Part shown: piece by piece, positions 43,601-51,328 of the stretch | Numbering within the stretch: the stretch's first letter is position 1 | Layout: every line of letters starts with the position of its first letter | Assembly (NCBI GenBank): GCA_903876795.1 | Contig: CAIRBK010000088.1 | Location: forward strand, 1 to 59,556 | From: an uncultured Verrucomicrobiota bacterium | GTDB lineage: Bacteria; Verrucomicrobiota; Verrucomicrobiia; Opitutales; Opitutaceae | Reading direction: 5' to 3' | DNA: 59,556 bases | The notes under the pieces: generated by a model | What the model saw: the letters and a program-made list of their open reading frames with translations, nothing else | Databases searched by the model: none | Told to the model about the DNA's origin: nothing | Translations under genes and position numbers: made by a program

Positions 43601-44677
43601 TCAAGATATTTTGCGAGCGGCGGCCTGGGCCTTGAGGCAGAGTTCGGCGGCCTTGAAGGCATGGGCCTGGGTCATGGCCTTCTCGGTGCGATGCAGGCAG
43701 TCCAGGATGAGTTCGCCGAAGAAACGGTAGCCGATCTGGCCGGCGACGTGGAAGTGGTGTTCGCCCTTGTCGTCCACGAGATAGACATGGTCGCCGGTTT
43801 TTTCGCGACCGACGTCCACGTATTTGCGCAGCTCGATGTAGCCCTTGGTGCCGAGGAGGGTCATGCGGCCGTCGCCCCAGGTGGACAGGCCGGCGGGAGT
43901 GAGCCAGTCAACGCGGATGTAGTTCGACGCGCCGTTGTCGCCCACGAGGCTGGCCTCTCCGAAGTCTTCCAGCTCGGGGTAGTCGGGGTTGGCGTAGTTG
44001 GCCACTGCGGCGTTGGTCACGGTGGCGTCGGTCGCGCCGGTAAACGTGAGGAACTGCTCAAACTGGTGGCTGCCGATGTCGCAGAGGATGCCGCCGTATT
44101 GTTCTTTTTTGAAAAACCACGCGGGGCGCGAGGAGGCGTTGAGGCGGTGCGGGCCGAGACCGATGACCTGGACGACACGGCCGATGGCGCCCTGTTGCAC
44201 GAGGTCGGTGGCATACATGGCGGCCTCGACGTGGAGACGTTCGCTAAAATAGACGGCGTATTTGCGCCCGGTGCGGGCGACGACCGCCCTGGCCTCGGCG
44301 AGCTGGTCGAGGGTGGTGAAGGGCGTCTTGTCGGTGAAGTAGTCTTTGCCGGCCTCCATCACGCGGCAGCCGAGGGGGCCGCGGAGATTGGGTATGGCGG
44401 CGGCGGCGACGAGGTGCACGGCGGGGTCGGCCAAAACCTCGTCCAGCGAGCGGGCGACCTTGGCACCGGGAAAGCGCGCGGCGAGCGCCTCGGCGCGGGC
44501 GGGGTCGGCGTCATAAACCCATTTCAACAAGCCGCCGGCCTCGACGAGACCATTGCACTGGCCGTTGATGTGGCCGTGGTCGAGGTGGGTGGCGGCGAAG
44601 ATGAATTCGCCGGGTTTCACCACGGGGCTGGGTTTGCCCTGTGGGGCGTAGTTCATGCCGTCGGATTTTTGGCTCAT
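43601..44677 (-). CDS. Gfo/Idh/MocA-family oxidoreductase
   Basis: 358 residues from the ATG at 44677. N-terminal Rossmann-like domain (GEFIFAATHLDHGHINGQCN, WVYDADPARAEALAARFPGA, LADPAVHLVAAAAIPNLRGP, MEAGKDYFTDKTPFTTLDQL) and a C-terminal alpha/beta domain (QYGGILCDIGSHQFEQFLTF, RMTLLGTKGYIELRKYVDVG). The usual GxGxxG is replaced by AATHLDHGH, as in one sugar-oxidoreductase subgroup. DKTP stands for the catalytic EKP-type motif. Likely an NAD(P)-dependent sugar or cyclitol dehydrogenase. Its last 170 bases are duplicated at 37867-38036. Confidence 0.9.
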   Translation of the reverse strand: MSQKSDGMNYAPQGKPSPVVKPGEFIFAATHLDHGHINGQCNGLVEAGGLLKWVYDADPARAEALAARFPGAKVARSLDEVLADPAVHLVAAAAIPNLRGPLGCRVMEAGKDYFTDKTPFTTLDQLAEARAVVARTGRKYAVYFSERLHVEAAMYATDLVQQGAIGRVVQVIGLGPHRLNASSRPAWFFKKEQYGGILCDIGSHQFEQFLTFTGATDATVTNAAVANYANPDYPELEDFGEASLVGDNGASNYIRVDWLTPAGLSTWGDGRMTLLGTKGYIELRKYVDVGREKTGDHVYLVDDKGEHHFHVAGQIGYRFFGELILDCLHRTEKAMTQAHAFKAAELCLKAQAAARKIS

Positions 44678-44787
44678 GGAATGGGGGAGAGGCTGGGCAA
44701 AATCCAAGGACTCGCGGCCGTGCAAGGCGAGGGGAGACGCGCTGCAAACTGTCTCATGCCAATGGTTGCGTGAATTAAGACAATCCC

Positions 44788-44898
44788 GACGAAACGGCTC
44801 CGCCGTTCCGCTACGGTTTCACAATGTTCCGCCGTTCCGCTACGGATTCGCAATGTTCCGCCGCTCTGCTACGGATTCCCAACGTAGCGGAATCGCGG
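44788..44898. repeat. Tandem REP array, family C
   Basis: A 29-bp unit beginning CCGCCGTTCCGCTACGG is repeated at 44800-44828 and 44829-44857, with a partial, diverged third unit at 44858-44880, followed by an inverted partial copy (AACGTAGCGGAATCGCGG). The array starts with the same GAAACGGCTCC found at 25548 and 27571. Confidence 0.7.
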
Positions 44899-44928
44899 AG
44901 CGATTTCGGTTTGGAGATCGTTGTGGGT

Positions 44929-45091
44929 GTGTTTCTGAAACAACTCAGGTCGTCTAACGCTGCTGGTGAGAGTAGAAGCAGGCTGGGCCGGCGTGACCTC
45001 GACGTCACGACCCGCCGGGTCGCCTCCGTCTCGGTCGCCTTGGCCGAGCCCGCTTCTCCTCTCACGACGACGCGATTGATCTCCGAAACAC
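44929..45091. mobile_element. 163-bp MITE-like element, copy 1
   Basis: The element runs between inverted ends GTGTTTCTGA (44929-44938) and TCCGAAACAC (45082-45091). Inside lie inner inverted arms (AGTAGAAGC against GCTTCTCCT) and the palindrome GACCCGCCGGGTC. A second copy (about 80% alike by eye) in the same orientation lies at 48960-49123. No coding potential. It lies between the oxidoreductase and peptide deformylase genes. Confidence 0.65.
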
Positions 45092-45182
45092 TCCCTGGTC
45101 AAAAAGCATCCAGCCAGTGGTCTCAGCCCCGCCCGTGCGGCGGCGGGCAGGGCTGCGGCGAGAGTGCGCCGGGTCGAGTCTG

Positions 45183-45770
45183 TCACGTCGGGCAGCCGCC
45201 GGCCGTTCGCGCGCCTTCCTCGCGGGTTTTTTTGGCGAGTTCCTTGATGTTTTTTTCGAGGGGCGTGCGGACCTTTTTCTCCATTCGGTCGATGAAGAGC
45301 GTGCCGTTCAAGTGATCGATCTCGTGCTGGATGCAGCGCGAGAGCAGGCCGTCGCATAGCAGCGTGTGATGACCACCCTGCAGGTCTTGGTAGGTCACGC
45401 GGATCGCGTCGGGCCGGATCACGTCGCCGCGGATTTCGGGAAACGACAGGCAGCCCTCCTCGTAGACGGTTTTCTCCGAGGGCAACACCGTCACCGCCGG
45501 GTTGGCCAGCGCGACCGGCATGAACAGGTCCAGAGGGGGTTTGGCTCCGTCGAGTTCCCAGGTGAAGTCGCGGTCGGTCCGGCGAAGGTCGACCACGCAG
45601 AATTGCAGCGCGCGACCGACTTGCTGCGCGGCCAGGCCGATGCCGGCGGCCGTGTGCATGGTGGCCACCATCTGGTCCGAGAGCAGGGCGAGGGCGGAGT
45701 CGAACACGGTGACCGGTTCGCCCTTCTTGCGAAGCACGGGGTCGTTATAATGAACAATTCGCAGGGCCAT
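45183..45770 (-). CDS. def: Peptide deformylase
   Basis: 195 residues. All three motifs are present: GIGLAAQQVG (43-52), EEGCLSFPE with metal ligand Cys107, and QHEIDHLNG with His149, Glu150 and His153. It removes the formyl group from nascent N-terminal methionine. The start MALRIVHYNDPVLRKKG is the usual one; the open frame extends further upstream but without family similarity. A charged tail of about 30 residues (EKKVRTPLEKNIKELAKKT) follows the catalytic domain. It is divergent from the gene at 45841. Confidence 0.95.
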   Translation of the reverse strand: MALRIVHYNDPVLRKKGEPVTVFDSALALLSDQMVATMHTAAGIGLAAQQVGRALQFCVVDLRRTDRDFTWELDGAKPPLDLFMPVALANPAVTVLPSEKTVYEEGCLSFPEIRGDVIRPDAIRVTYQDLQGGHHTLLCDGLLSRCIQHEIDHLNGTLFIDRMEKKVRTPLEKNIKELAKKTREEGARTAGGCPT

Positions 45771-45840
45771 GGGTCTGGTGAGAAGTGAAGCCGCAACGTG
45801 TATTTGCCATGCGCGCCCGGCAAACGAATACTTCCAGTGC

Positions 45841-47502
45841 ATGACCCCGCCCCGTCCAACGTTGCCCGGATCGGCCGCGATCTGGTTCCTCGCCGGCGTG
45901 CTTTTGCTGGCGGCGGCGTGGAGCGTGCCGGTCAACCTCAAGTCGGTCCCCCCCGCGTTGCTCAAGGAGGCCGGCGCCGGCACGCCCACTGCGGCGACTC
46001 TGGGGTACCAGTGGCTCGAGCGCGAAAAATCCGGTCCGGCCGCGCTCGCGTTAGCCGCCGCCCGCGCGCTCGGCGACCCGCAAGCCGACGCCCTCGCGAC
46101 CGCCCTGGGCGAGGCCGCGCGCCGCCAGCCGGAGCTCGTGCCGTGGGGCGGCTGGGATCCGTTTCTCGATCCGCTCTTTAACCTCAAGGAAAACACCGGC
46201 CGCACCGCGAGCACGCCCGTCCTCGACTTTTTTATCACCGCAAAAGCCCGCGCCGACCTCCTCGGCTACCTGCAAAACTCCCGTTCGCAGGGGGTGCGGA
46301 CACTTCTGCGCGTGCGGCAGGTGACCGACACCGGGCGCTTTGTCCCCGCGACCCAGCCGGGCGGCCAGCCGCTCGACGCCGTCGTGTTGCTCACGGCGTT
46401 GCTTTACCAGGGCGACCACGCGACCGCTTTGCTGCAACGCGAGGTGCGCGACCTCGCCGAGACCGCCGTCGCCGCCAATCGCCTTGGCGAACTCGAGTCC
46501 GTGTTCATCGACCTGCTTTCGCTGGGCCGGCGCCTCGACTGGAGCCAGCTCTGCGAATTGCTCCGCGTGACCGGCTCGGCGAAGACCATCGGCGAGTTTG
46601 CCCGACTGGCCCGCACCGCGCCCGACGACCTGCCGGTCATCTACACCGCGGCCCTGCTCGACGGCTCGGCGGATCGCGTCGCGACTTACCTGCTGCGCCA
46701 CGGCCGCCCGGGTTTGGCCGATCTCAAGCTCGCCCTTTCCCTCGGCCAGGGCGCCGCGGAGCAAGTGCTCGCGCGCCAGATTCCGGTCAACCGCCAGCCG
46801 GCCCCGGCCTTCGGGCCGTTCACCCTGGCCGCGTTGCTCTTCCCGAAACTCGCGCTGGCCGCCAAGTATCTCGGTTTCCTGCTGGGGGCCTTTGGTTTTT
46901 TCCGCGGTCTGGAGCGGCTGCTCTTCGCCGACGCCGGCGACTCCGCGCTCCCGCGCTTAAAGAGCGGGGCGCTCGCCCTCCTCACCGCCGGATTGCTCGT
47001 CCTCGCGACCGAACCGTTTTTGCTCAAGACGCCCGCGCCTTCCGAATTTCAACTCAAGCTCGCCATCCCCGTCCTCGCCAACCTCTCCGATCCCGCCTCC
47101 CTCACACCCACGGCCCCCACGACCACCATGGATATCTCCACGCTCTTCACCATCGGCTTCTTCGCCGCGCTCCAGGTCGGCATGTATCTGTTCTGCCTCG
47201 CCAAGATCCGCGAGATCAGCCGCCAGTCCGTGCCGCCGCTCCTCAAGCTCCGCCTCATGGAAAACGAGGAAAACCTCTTCGACGGCGGTCTCTACATCGG
47301 CATCGCCGGCACCGCCTCCGCCCTCGTGCTTCAGGTCCTCGGAGTCATCCAGCCCAACCTCCTGGCCGCCTATTCGTCGAATCTCTTCGGCATCTGCTGC
47401 GTCGCCTTGGTCAAGATCCGCCATGTGCGCCCCTACAAGCGCACCCTCATACTCGCCAGCCAGCCCGAGTTAAAACCGGCGACGACAACCGCCGCCGTAT
47501 GA
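45841..47502 (+). CDS. Large hypothetical membrane protein
   Basis: 553 residues. An N-terminal membrane segment (AAIWFLAGVLLLAAAWSVPV), a long helical, repeat-rich central part (about 60-330) reminiscent of TPR/HEAT-like helices, then several C-terminal membrane segments (FTLAALLFPKLALAAKYLGF, SGALALLTAGLLVLATEPFL, ISTLFTIGFFAALQVGMYLF, GIAGTASALVLQVLGVI). I do not recognise the family. It lies 57 bases before the gene at 47560 with a REP palindrome in the gap, so the two may act together in the envelope. Confidence 0.7.
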   Translation: MTPPRPTLPGSAAIWFLAGVLLLAAAWSVPVNLKSVPPALLKEAGAGTPTAATLGYQWLEREKSGPAALALAAARALGDPQADALATALGEAARRQPELVPWGGWDPFLDPLFNLKENTGRTASTPVLDFFITAKARADLLGYLQNSRSQGVRTLLRVRQVTDTGRFVPATQPGGQPLDAVVLLTALLYQGDHATALLQREVRDLAETAVAANRLGELESVFIDLLSLGRRLDWSQLCELLRVTGSAKTIGEFARLARTAPDDLPVIYTAALLDGSADRVATYLLRHGRPGLADLKLALSLGQGAAEQVLARQIPVNRQPAPAFGPFTLAALLFPKLALAAKYLGFLLGAFGFFRGLERLLFADAGDSALPRLKSGALALLTAGLLVLATEPFLLKTPAPSEFQLKLAIPVLANLSDPASLTPTAPTTTMDISTLFTIGFFAALQVGMYLFCLAKIREISRQSVPPLLKLRLMENEENLFDGGLYIGIAGTASALVLQVLGVIQPNLLAAYSSNLFGICCVALVKIRHVRPYKRTLILASQPELKPATTTAAV

Positions 47503-47516
47503 TCATCGCGCAAACC

Positions 47517-47543
47517 GACGCGTTGAGGTCAACGCGTTCCACC
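47517..47543 (+). repeat. REP palindrome, family A, solitary copy
   Basis: ACGCGTTG and CAACGCGT arms around AGGT, ending CCACC, the same form as the inverted copy at 11643-11671 beside the RAYT gene. It fills the gap between two co-directional genes. Confidence 0.65.
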
Positions 47544-47559
47544 CGACCGATGTGACGCC

Positions 47560-48939
47560 ATGAACCGCACGCTTCTCCTCATCCTCTGCGACTTCCTCTT
47601 GCTGACGCTACTCGCGCTCACCGACTGGCAGAAGGCCGCCCCCGCCAATCCCGCTGCGCCTGTCCCCGCCGCGCCCGGCCCCGCATCCGGCGGCGTCACC
47701 CGGGACGACGACCTCGTCTCCGTCATGAAGCTCTCGCTCGAAGACGAACGCGCTCAACGCGAGCAGCTCTCGCAACAGCTCCAGACCACCCGGGGCACCC
47801 TCGGCGAACGCGAAAAAATCCTCGCCGACACCGCTTCGTCGCTGGCCGACACCCGCCGGAAGGCCGACACGCTCGCGCAGCAATACCAGGCCGCCGCCGC
47901 CGATGCGTCGCTCACCCGGGAGCAGCTCGCCCGGCTCCAGAAAGACCTCGAGCAACGCCAGGCCGAGGCCGCGCGGCAGGCCGGGGAACTCGCCGCCCTC
48001 GAAAAAGCCCAGGCCGAGGCCCGCGCCAAGATCGAAGACCTCAACGTCAGCGTGCGCGTCGCCGAGCGGGAAAAGCAGTTGCTCCGCTCCACCGCCGAAT
48101 CACTCAAGACCCAGGTCGAGGCCGAGCGCGAAGAGCGCCTGAAGGTGCAGGCCGCCACCACGCAGCTCGCCCAGGGCGTCGGCCAGCTCGCCGACAGCTC
48201 CACCGCGCTCACCAAGGAGATCCGCGACAACCGCCCCATCAACGTCAACGTCCTCTTCAACGACTTCCTCGCCAACCGCGTCGAGACGTCCTTCACCGGC
48301 ACGCGCCCGTTCCTGCTCGGCGAACGCACCGAGAACCGCGACACGCGCACCGTGTTCGTTACCGACGGACGCGACACCTATGCGCTGCTCCATGTGAGCG
48401 ACACGCCCTTTTCGCTGCTCGATCCCGCCTGGGACTGGAACACGCTCAAGGCCGAGCTCCGCAAGGGCGGCCAACGCGTGGTGCCCGACCGCCTGGTGTT
48501 TCTCGCGCTCGACCCCCGCGTCGCCGTGCTCCCGGTCACGCCCGCCCAGGTAGCCGCGCTCGGGGTGAAGCCCTACCCGGTCGTGTTCGAGCCGTTTCAA
48601 TTCACCGAGGCGCTCATCATCGCCAACGGCGGCGCCGGCTACGGCGAGGTGCCCTTCAAGCTCGACGCCGCCAACTCGAGTTATGTCCGCATGGACAACC
48701 GACTGGTTCGCCGTCTCTTTGGCGACTTCTCGCCCTCGCGCGGCGACCTCGTGCTGAGCAAGACCGGCGAACTCCTCGGCATCATGGTCAACAGCGATTA
48801 CTGCGCGCTGGTGACCAACTTTCTGCCCTCGCAGGTCATCCGCACCGGCGACGACCTCGCGTCCCGCCCGACCGGAAAACAGCTCGAAGACCTCACCCTG
48901 CGCCTGCGCAAACTCCCCGCCCGCATCCAGCAATGGTGA
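47560..48939 (+). CDS. Membrane-anchored coiled-coil protein with C-terminal globular domain
   Basis: 459 residues. A short N-terminal anchor (TLLLILCDFLLLTLLALTDW) and a Pro/Ala linker lead into a long coiled coil of about residues 50-215 (LSQQLQTTRGTLGEREKILA, LQKDLEQRQAEAARQAGELA, SVRVAEREKQLLRSTAESLK). A globular domain (about 225-459) follows, with VLFNDFLANRVETSFTGTRP and GDLVLSKTGELLGIMVNSDY. The last segment looks like the final strands of a trypsin-like or SH3-like domain, but I see no catalytic triad. Function unknown. Confidence 0.75.
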   Translation: MNRTLLLILCDFLLLTLLALTDWQKAAPANPAAPVPAAPGPASGGVTRDDDLVSVMKLSLEDERAQREQLSQQLQTTRGTLGEREKILADTASSLADTRRKADTLAQQYQAAAADASLTREQLARLQKDLEQRQAEAARQAGELAALEKAQAEARAKIEDLNVSVRVAEREKQLLRSTAESLKTQVEAEREERLKVQAATTQLAQGVGQLADSSTALTKEIRDNRPINVNVLFNDFLANRVETSFTGTRPFLLGERTENRDTRTVFVTDGRDTYALLHVSDTPFSLLDPAWDWNTLKAELRKGGQRVVPDRLVFLALDPRVAVLPVTPAQVAALGVKPYPVVFEPFQFTEALIIANGGAGYGEVPFKLDAANSSYVRMDNRLVRRLFGDFSPSRGDLVLSKTGELLGIMVNSDYCALVTNFLPSQVIRTGDDLASRPTGKQLEDLTLRLRKLPARIQQW

Positions 48940-48959
48940 GGGTTAGGTTGAGCAAGGGC

Positions 48960-49123
48960 GTGTTTCTGAAATCACTCGGGTCGTCGAACTCTGCGAGCGA
49001 GAGGAGAAGCAGGCTCGGCCGGCGTTGCCCTCGACGGCACGACCCGCCGGGTCGCCTCCGTCTCCGCTGCCTTGGTCGAGCCCGTTTCTCCTCTCACGCC
49101 GAACCGATTTATTTCCGAAAAAT
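48960..49123. mobile_element. 163-bp MITE-like element, copy 2
   Basis: Same orientation and internal layout as 44929-45091: left end GTGTTTCTGA (48960-48969), inner arms AGAAGCAGGCT and GCCCGTTTCTC, palindrome GACCCGCCGGGTC. The right end is decayed (TCCGAAAAAT at 49114-49123). It ends 2 bases before the stop codon of the dienelactone hydrolase gene. Confidence 0.65.
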
Positions 49124-49125
49124 AA

Positions 49126-49866
49126 CTACGCCAGCGCGCGCCGGAAAAACGCCACCGTCATGCCCAGCGTCAGGTGGGCTAGCTCGGCGTCGTAACGCAG
49201 GCCCTCGTCGCGCAGGAACGCGTGGGCGGCGTTGAACTCATGCCAGGTGAAGTGTACGCCTGCCGCAGTCAGCGCGGCATGGATCTTGGCGCGCCCTTCG
49301 CCGGGCACGTGCGGATCCTGGCGACCCCAGATCATCATGAGCTCGCCCTTGATTTCGCCGCAGCGCGGGAGCGAGTCGTCGGCCTTGCCCTTGTCGAGGC
49401 TGCCCTGGTGGAGATCGGTCGCGTAGAAACAGGTCGTGGCGGCGACCTCGGGCAGCAGCGCGGTGCGGAAAGCGAGGTGTCCGCCGAGGCAGATGCCCAT
49501 CGCGCCGACGCGGCCATTGCCGGCGGCGTGGGTTTTGAGGAAGGCGACCGCGGCCCGCGCATCGTCGTCGTAGGAGGCGAGTGGTTTGGCGTATTTGAGC
49601 TCATTGCCCTTGTCGGCTCCGGGTTGGTCGTAGGCGAGCACGGTGCCGGCGGGCAGGAACTCGTGGTAAACCTCCGGCACGGCGACGATGAACCCGTGGC
49701 CGGCGAGAAACGCGGCTGTGCGGCGGATGGGCGCGGTGATCTGAAAAATCTCCGAGAAGAGCACGACGCCGGGGAAACGCCCTTCGCCGGCCGGACGGAA
49801 AACCTGGGTGCGCATCGGCCCGCAGGCGGTGGGGAGATCGACAAATTCAGGCTCGCGAATGGTCAT
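49126..49866 (-). CDS. Dienelactone hydrolase-family protein
   Basis: 246 residues. Alpha/beta hydrolase with the DLH triad Cys126 (GAMGICLGGHLAFR), Asp184 (MIWGRQDPHVPG) and His215 (EFNAAHAFLRD), plus Glu39 (LFSEIFQ). Carboxymethylenebutenolidase-type enzymes hydrolyse dienelactones or related esters. No aromatic-degradation genes lie nearby, so the substrate is unknown. The start is taken at the ATG at 49866, where family similarity begins. A single-gene unit ending within 2 bases of a MITE-like element. Confidence 0.9.
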   Translation of the reverse strand: MTIREPEFVDLPTACGPMRTQVFRPAGEGRFPGVVLFSEIFQITAPIRRTAAFLAGHGFIVAVPEVYHEFLPAGTVLAYDQPGADKGNELKYAKPLASYDDDARAAVAFLKTHAAGNGRVGAMGICLGGHLAFRTALLPEVAATTCFYATDLHQGSLDKGKADDSLPRCGEIKGELMMIWGRQDPHVPGEGRAKIHAALTAAGVHFTWHEFNAAHAFLRDEGLRYDAELAHLTLGMTVAFFRRALA

Positions 49867-49987
49867 GGTCGCGCGAGCGGAGCAGGCGGCCCCGGCCTTG
49901 GCAACCTGCCGTTGCCAAACCGGTTTGTCCGGCCACAGGCGAGAGAGGTTGAACGCGGCCGCGTTTCCAGCTGCATAAAAAACAAAA

Positions 49988-50013
49988 CCCCGCAGCCAAG
50001 ACAGGCTGCGGGG
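49988..50013 (-). terminator. Rho-independent terminator of the 162-residue protein gene
   Basis: CCCCGCAGCC (49988-49997) and GGCTGCGGGG (50004-50013) form a perfect 10-bp stem with a 6-base loop. On the minus strand a T-rich tail follows (complement of ATAAAAAACAAAA at 49975-49987). It lies 34 bases after the stop at 50048. Confidence 0.88.
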
Positions 50014-50047
50014 CGCACGCACGGGCCGTGTGATCGAGCGGGGATGC

Positions 50048-50536
50048 TTACCCTTTTGCCGGAGTCGCGGGGACGGGCGTCGTCGCGGCTTTGCCGCTGC
50101 GGTTGAAGAAGCGTTTGAGGCCCTCGTCGAGATCGTCGTCCACGCCGGTCAGCCCGGCATCCTTCAACGCGCGCCGCACACCGAGCAATTGGGCGAAACT
50201 GTCGCTGCGGGCGAGAAACCGGGCGTTGCCCAACCGGTCGATCACGCGCGACAGCCGCAGCTCGAACGGCGAAATGACTGCGGCCAGATCAAGGTCTTTT
50301 TTCACTGCGGCCGGGTCGAAATCTCGCGGCAGTCTCCCGAGATTTTGTTGGGCGCGGATGAGCATCCCGTTCATCCAGCCATCGGCGGTTTCAGGCGGTT
50401 TTACCAAGCCTGCTTTTTCCTCGGGCGACAACGTCGGGAAAACCTGCGTCAGAGCCTCCAGACCGCTCAAAGCAGTATCGAGTTGGGTCAGTTGTTCAGG
50501 AGTGAGTGTAATATCTATTTCGTTTTGTGAGGACAT
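50048..50536 (-). CDS. Conserved hypothetical cytoplasmic protein
   Basis: 162 residues, mostly helical: IDITLTPEQLTQLDTALSGL, FPTLSPEEKAGLVKPPETAD, RAQQNLGRLPRDFDPAAVKK, FELRLSRVIDRLGNARFLAR, RRALKDAGLTGVDDDLDEGL. No signal peptide or membrane segment. I recall similar proteins as uncharacterised and often found alone; no function is known to me. It has its own strong terminator and is preceded by the hairpin-rich non-coding stretch. Confidence 0.75.
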   Translation of the reverse strand: MSSQNEIDITLTPEQLTQLDTALSGLEALTQVFPTLSPEEKAGLVKPPETADGWMNGMLIRAQQNLGRLPRDFDPAAVKKDLDLAAVISPFELRLSRVIDRLGNARFLARSDSFAQLLGVRRALKDAGLTGVDDDLDEGLKRFFNRSGKAATTPVPATPAKG

Positions 50537-50659
50537 GGTTAAATAATGTTACCCCTTATCATGAGCAACTCGCCTGCCAGATAACGGATTAATGATAAAA
50601 AAAGGCATCTGCACGCCGCTGAACATCCCGATAAGGCCGTGAAGAAGTAGGCGATGGGG

Positions 50660-50885
50660 CCGGTTCGAACCTTCGTTTTTGAAGGTTAGAACCGGATCAT
50701 CTGCCTACCCGCACCCTCAAATCGAGGGTGCGGGTAAGCCCCGTCGCCAGTCCGCAGGGGACTCGGGTTCGCTTCGAACCTTCAAAACGAGGGTTCCGGT
50801 AGGACTTCCCTCCGGTCCCTACTCTCAAAGTGAGGGTTCGGGTAGGACCATGTTCCGGTCCAGATCATCTAAACGAGGGTCAAAA
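50660..50885. repeat. Array of four hairpins with partial 43-bp tandem repeats
   Basis: Hairpins lie at 50660-50695 (CCGGTTC/GAACCGG outer, AACCTTC/GAAGGTT inner), 50706-50736 (13-bp perfect stem from TACCCGCACCCTC), 50776-50796 (GAACCTTC/GAGGGTTC) and 50814-50849 (ACTCTCA/TGAGGGT inner, GGTCC/GGACC outer). The sequence from GAGGGTTC repeats every 43 bases (50789, 50832, partial at 50875). Stem bases differ between units while pairing is kept. Function unknown. Confidence 0.6.
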
Positions 50886-51154
50886 GCGGGCTTTGATTCC
50901 ATTGAAACCGGATTAAATTCTCGTCTTCAAGAGCTTGGAGAGTAAGTCAGGCTGTTGGTGGTTGGTGAAAGAACATCGTCGCGACTATTTAAACACAGTG
51001 TAAATAATAGGTTTCTTCCCAAAGTGCGGCTTGCATCACGCAAAGTTTACGCCTTTCCCTGAGCTGGCCCGGTCGCACCGACCGCGCTCCACCTACTGCT
51101 TCTAAATTAAACGTCATCTCTTTCGCGTAGCTTCGGCTGCTGTCCACCTCGAAA

Positions 51155-51277
51155 CCTAGGAAATTTCCACAGAGGACGCGCATCGATCTGCGCCCCGTAT
51201 TGGGGCGCATCGAAAGCGCTCCTCTGTGGGCTTCTCCTAGGTGCCTGAGGTGGGACGCAAGTAAATGCGTCCCTCCT
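51155..51277. repeat. Long nested inverted repeat plus adjacent hairpin
   Basis: CCTAGG at 51155 and 51236 are the outer ends. Inside, CCACAGAGGA pairs with TCCTCTGTGG and TGCGCCCC with GGGGCGCA around a GTATT loop, giving an 87-base imperfect hairpin. It is followed directly by a second hairpin (GGGACGCA/TGCGTCCC, 51253-51274). This resembles a compound REP or a small non-autonomous element, just upstream of the RHS operon. Confidence 0.55.
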
Positions 51278-51328
51278 TTGTTTTGGGAGGATGGCCCGGG
51301 AGTTACATACCGACTGCTCTTTTTCTCC

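Larger units (their letters stand above)
50537..51328. other. 792-bp non-coding stretch rich in hairpins
   Basis: No credible gene is seen here: an 88-codon frame in it (50679-50945) starts with TTG and simply runs through hairpin repeats. The stretch holds the hairpin array at 50660-50885 and the nested inverted repeats at 51155-51277. It separates the 162-residue protein gene from the RHS operon and probably contains both divergent promoters. Confidence 0.6.

Noticed and set aside
50706-50885. Possible CRISPR or attC (integron) array
   Set aside because: Stems vary between units rather than staying constant, there are no spacer-like inserts, no integrase or cas genes, and no core attC sites.
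50679-50945. 88-codon frame starting with TTG
   Set aside because: It runs through the hairpin repeats, has no ribosome-binding site and gives a biased, motif-free peptide.
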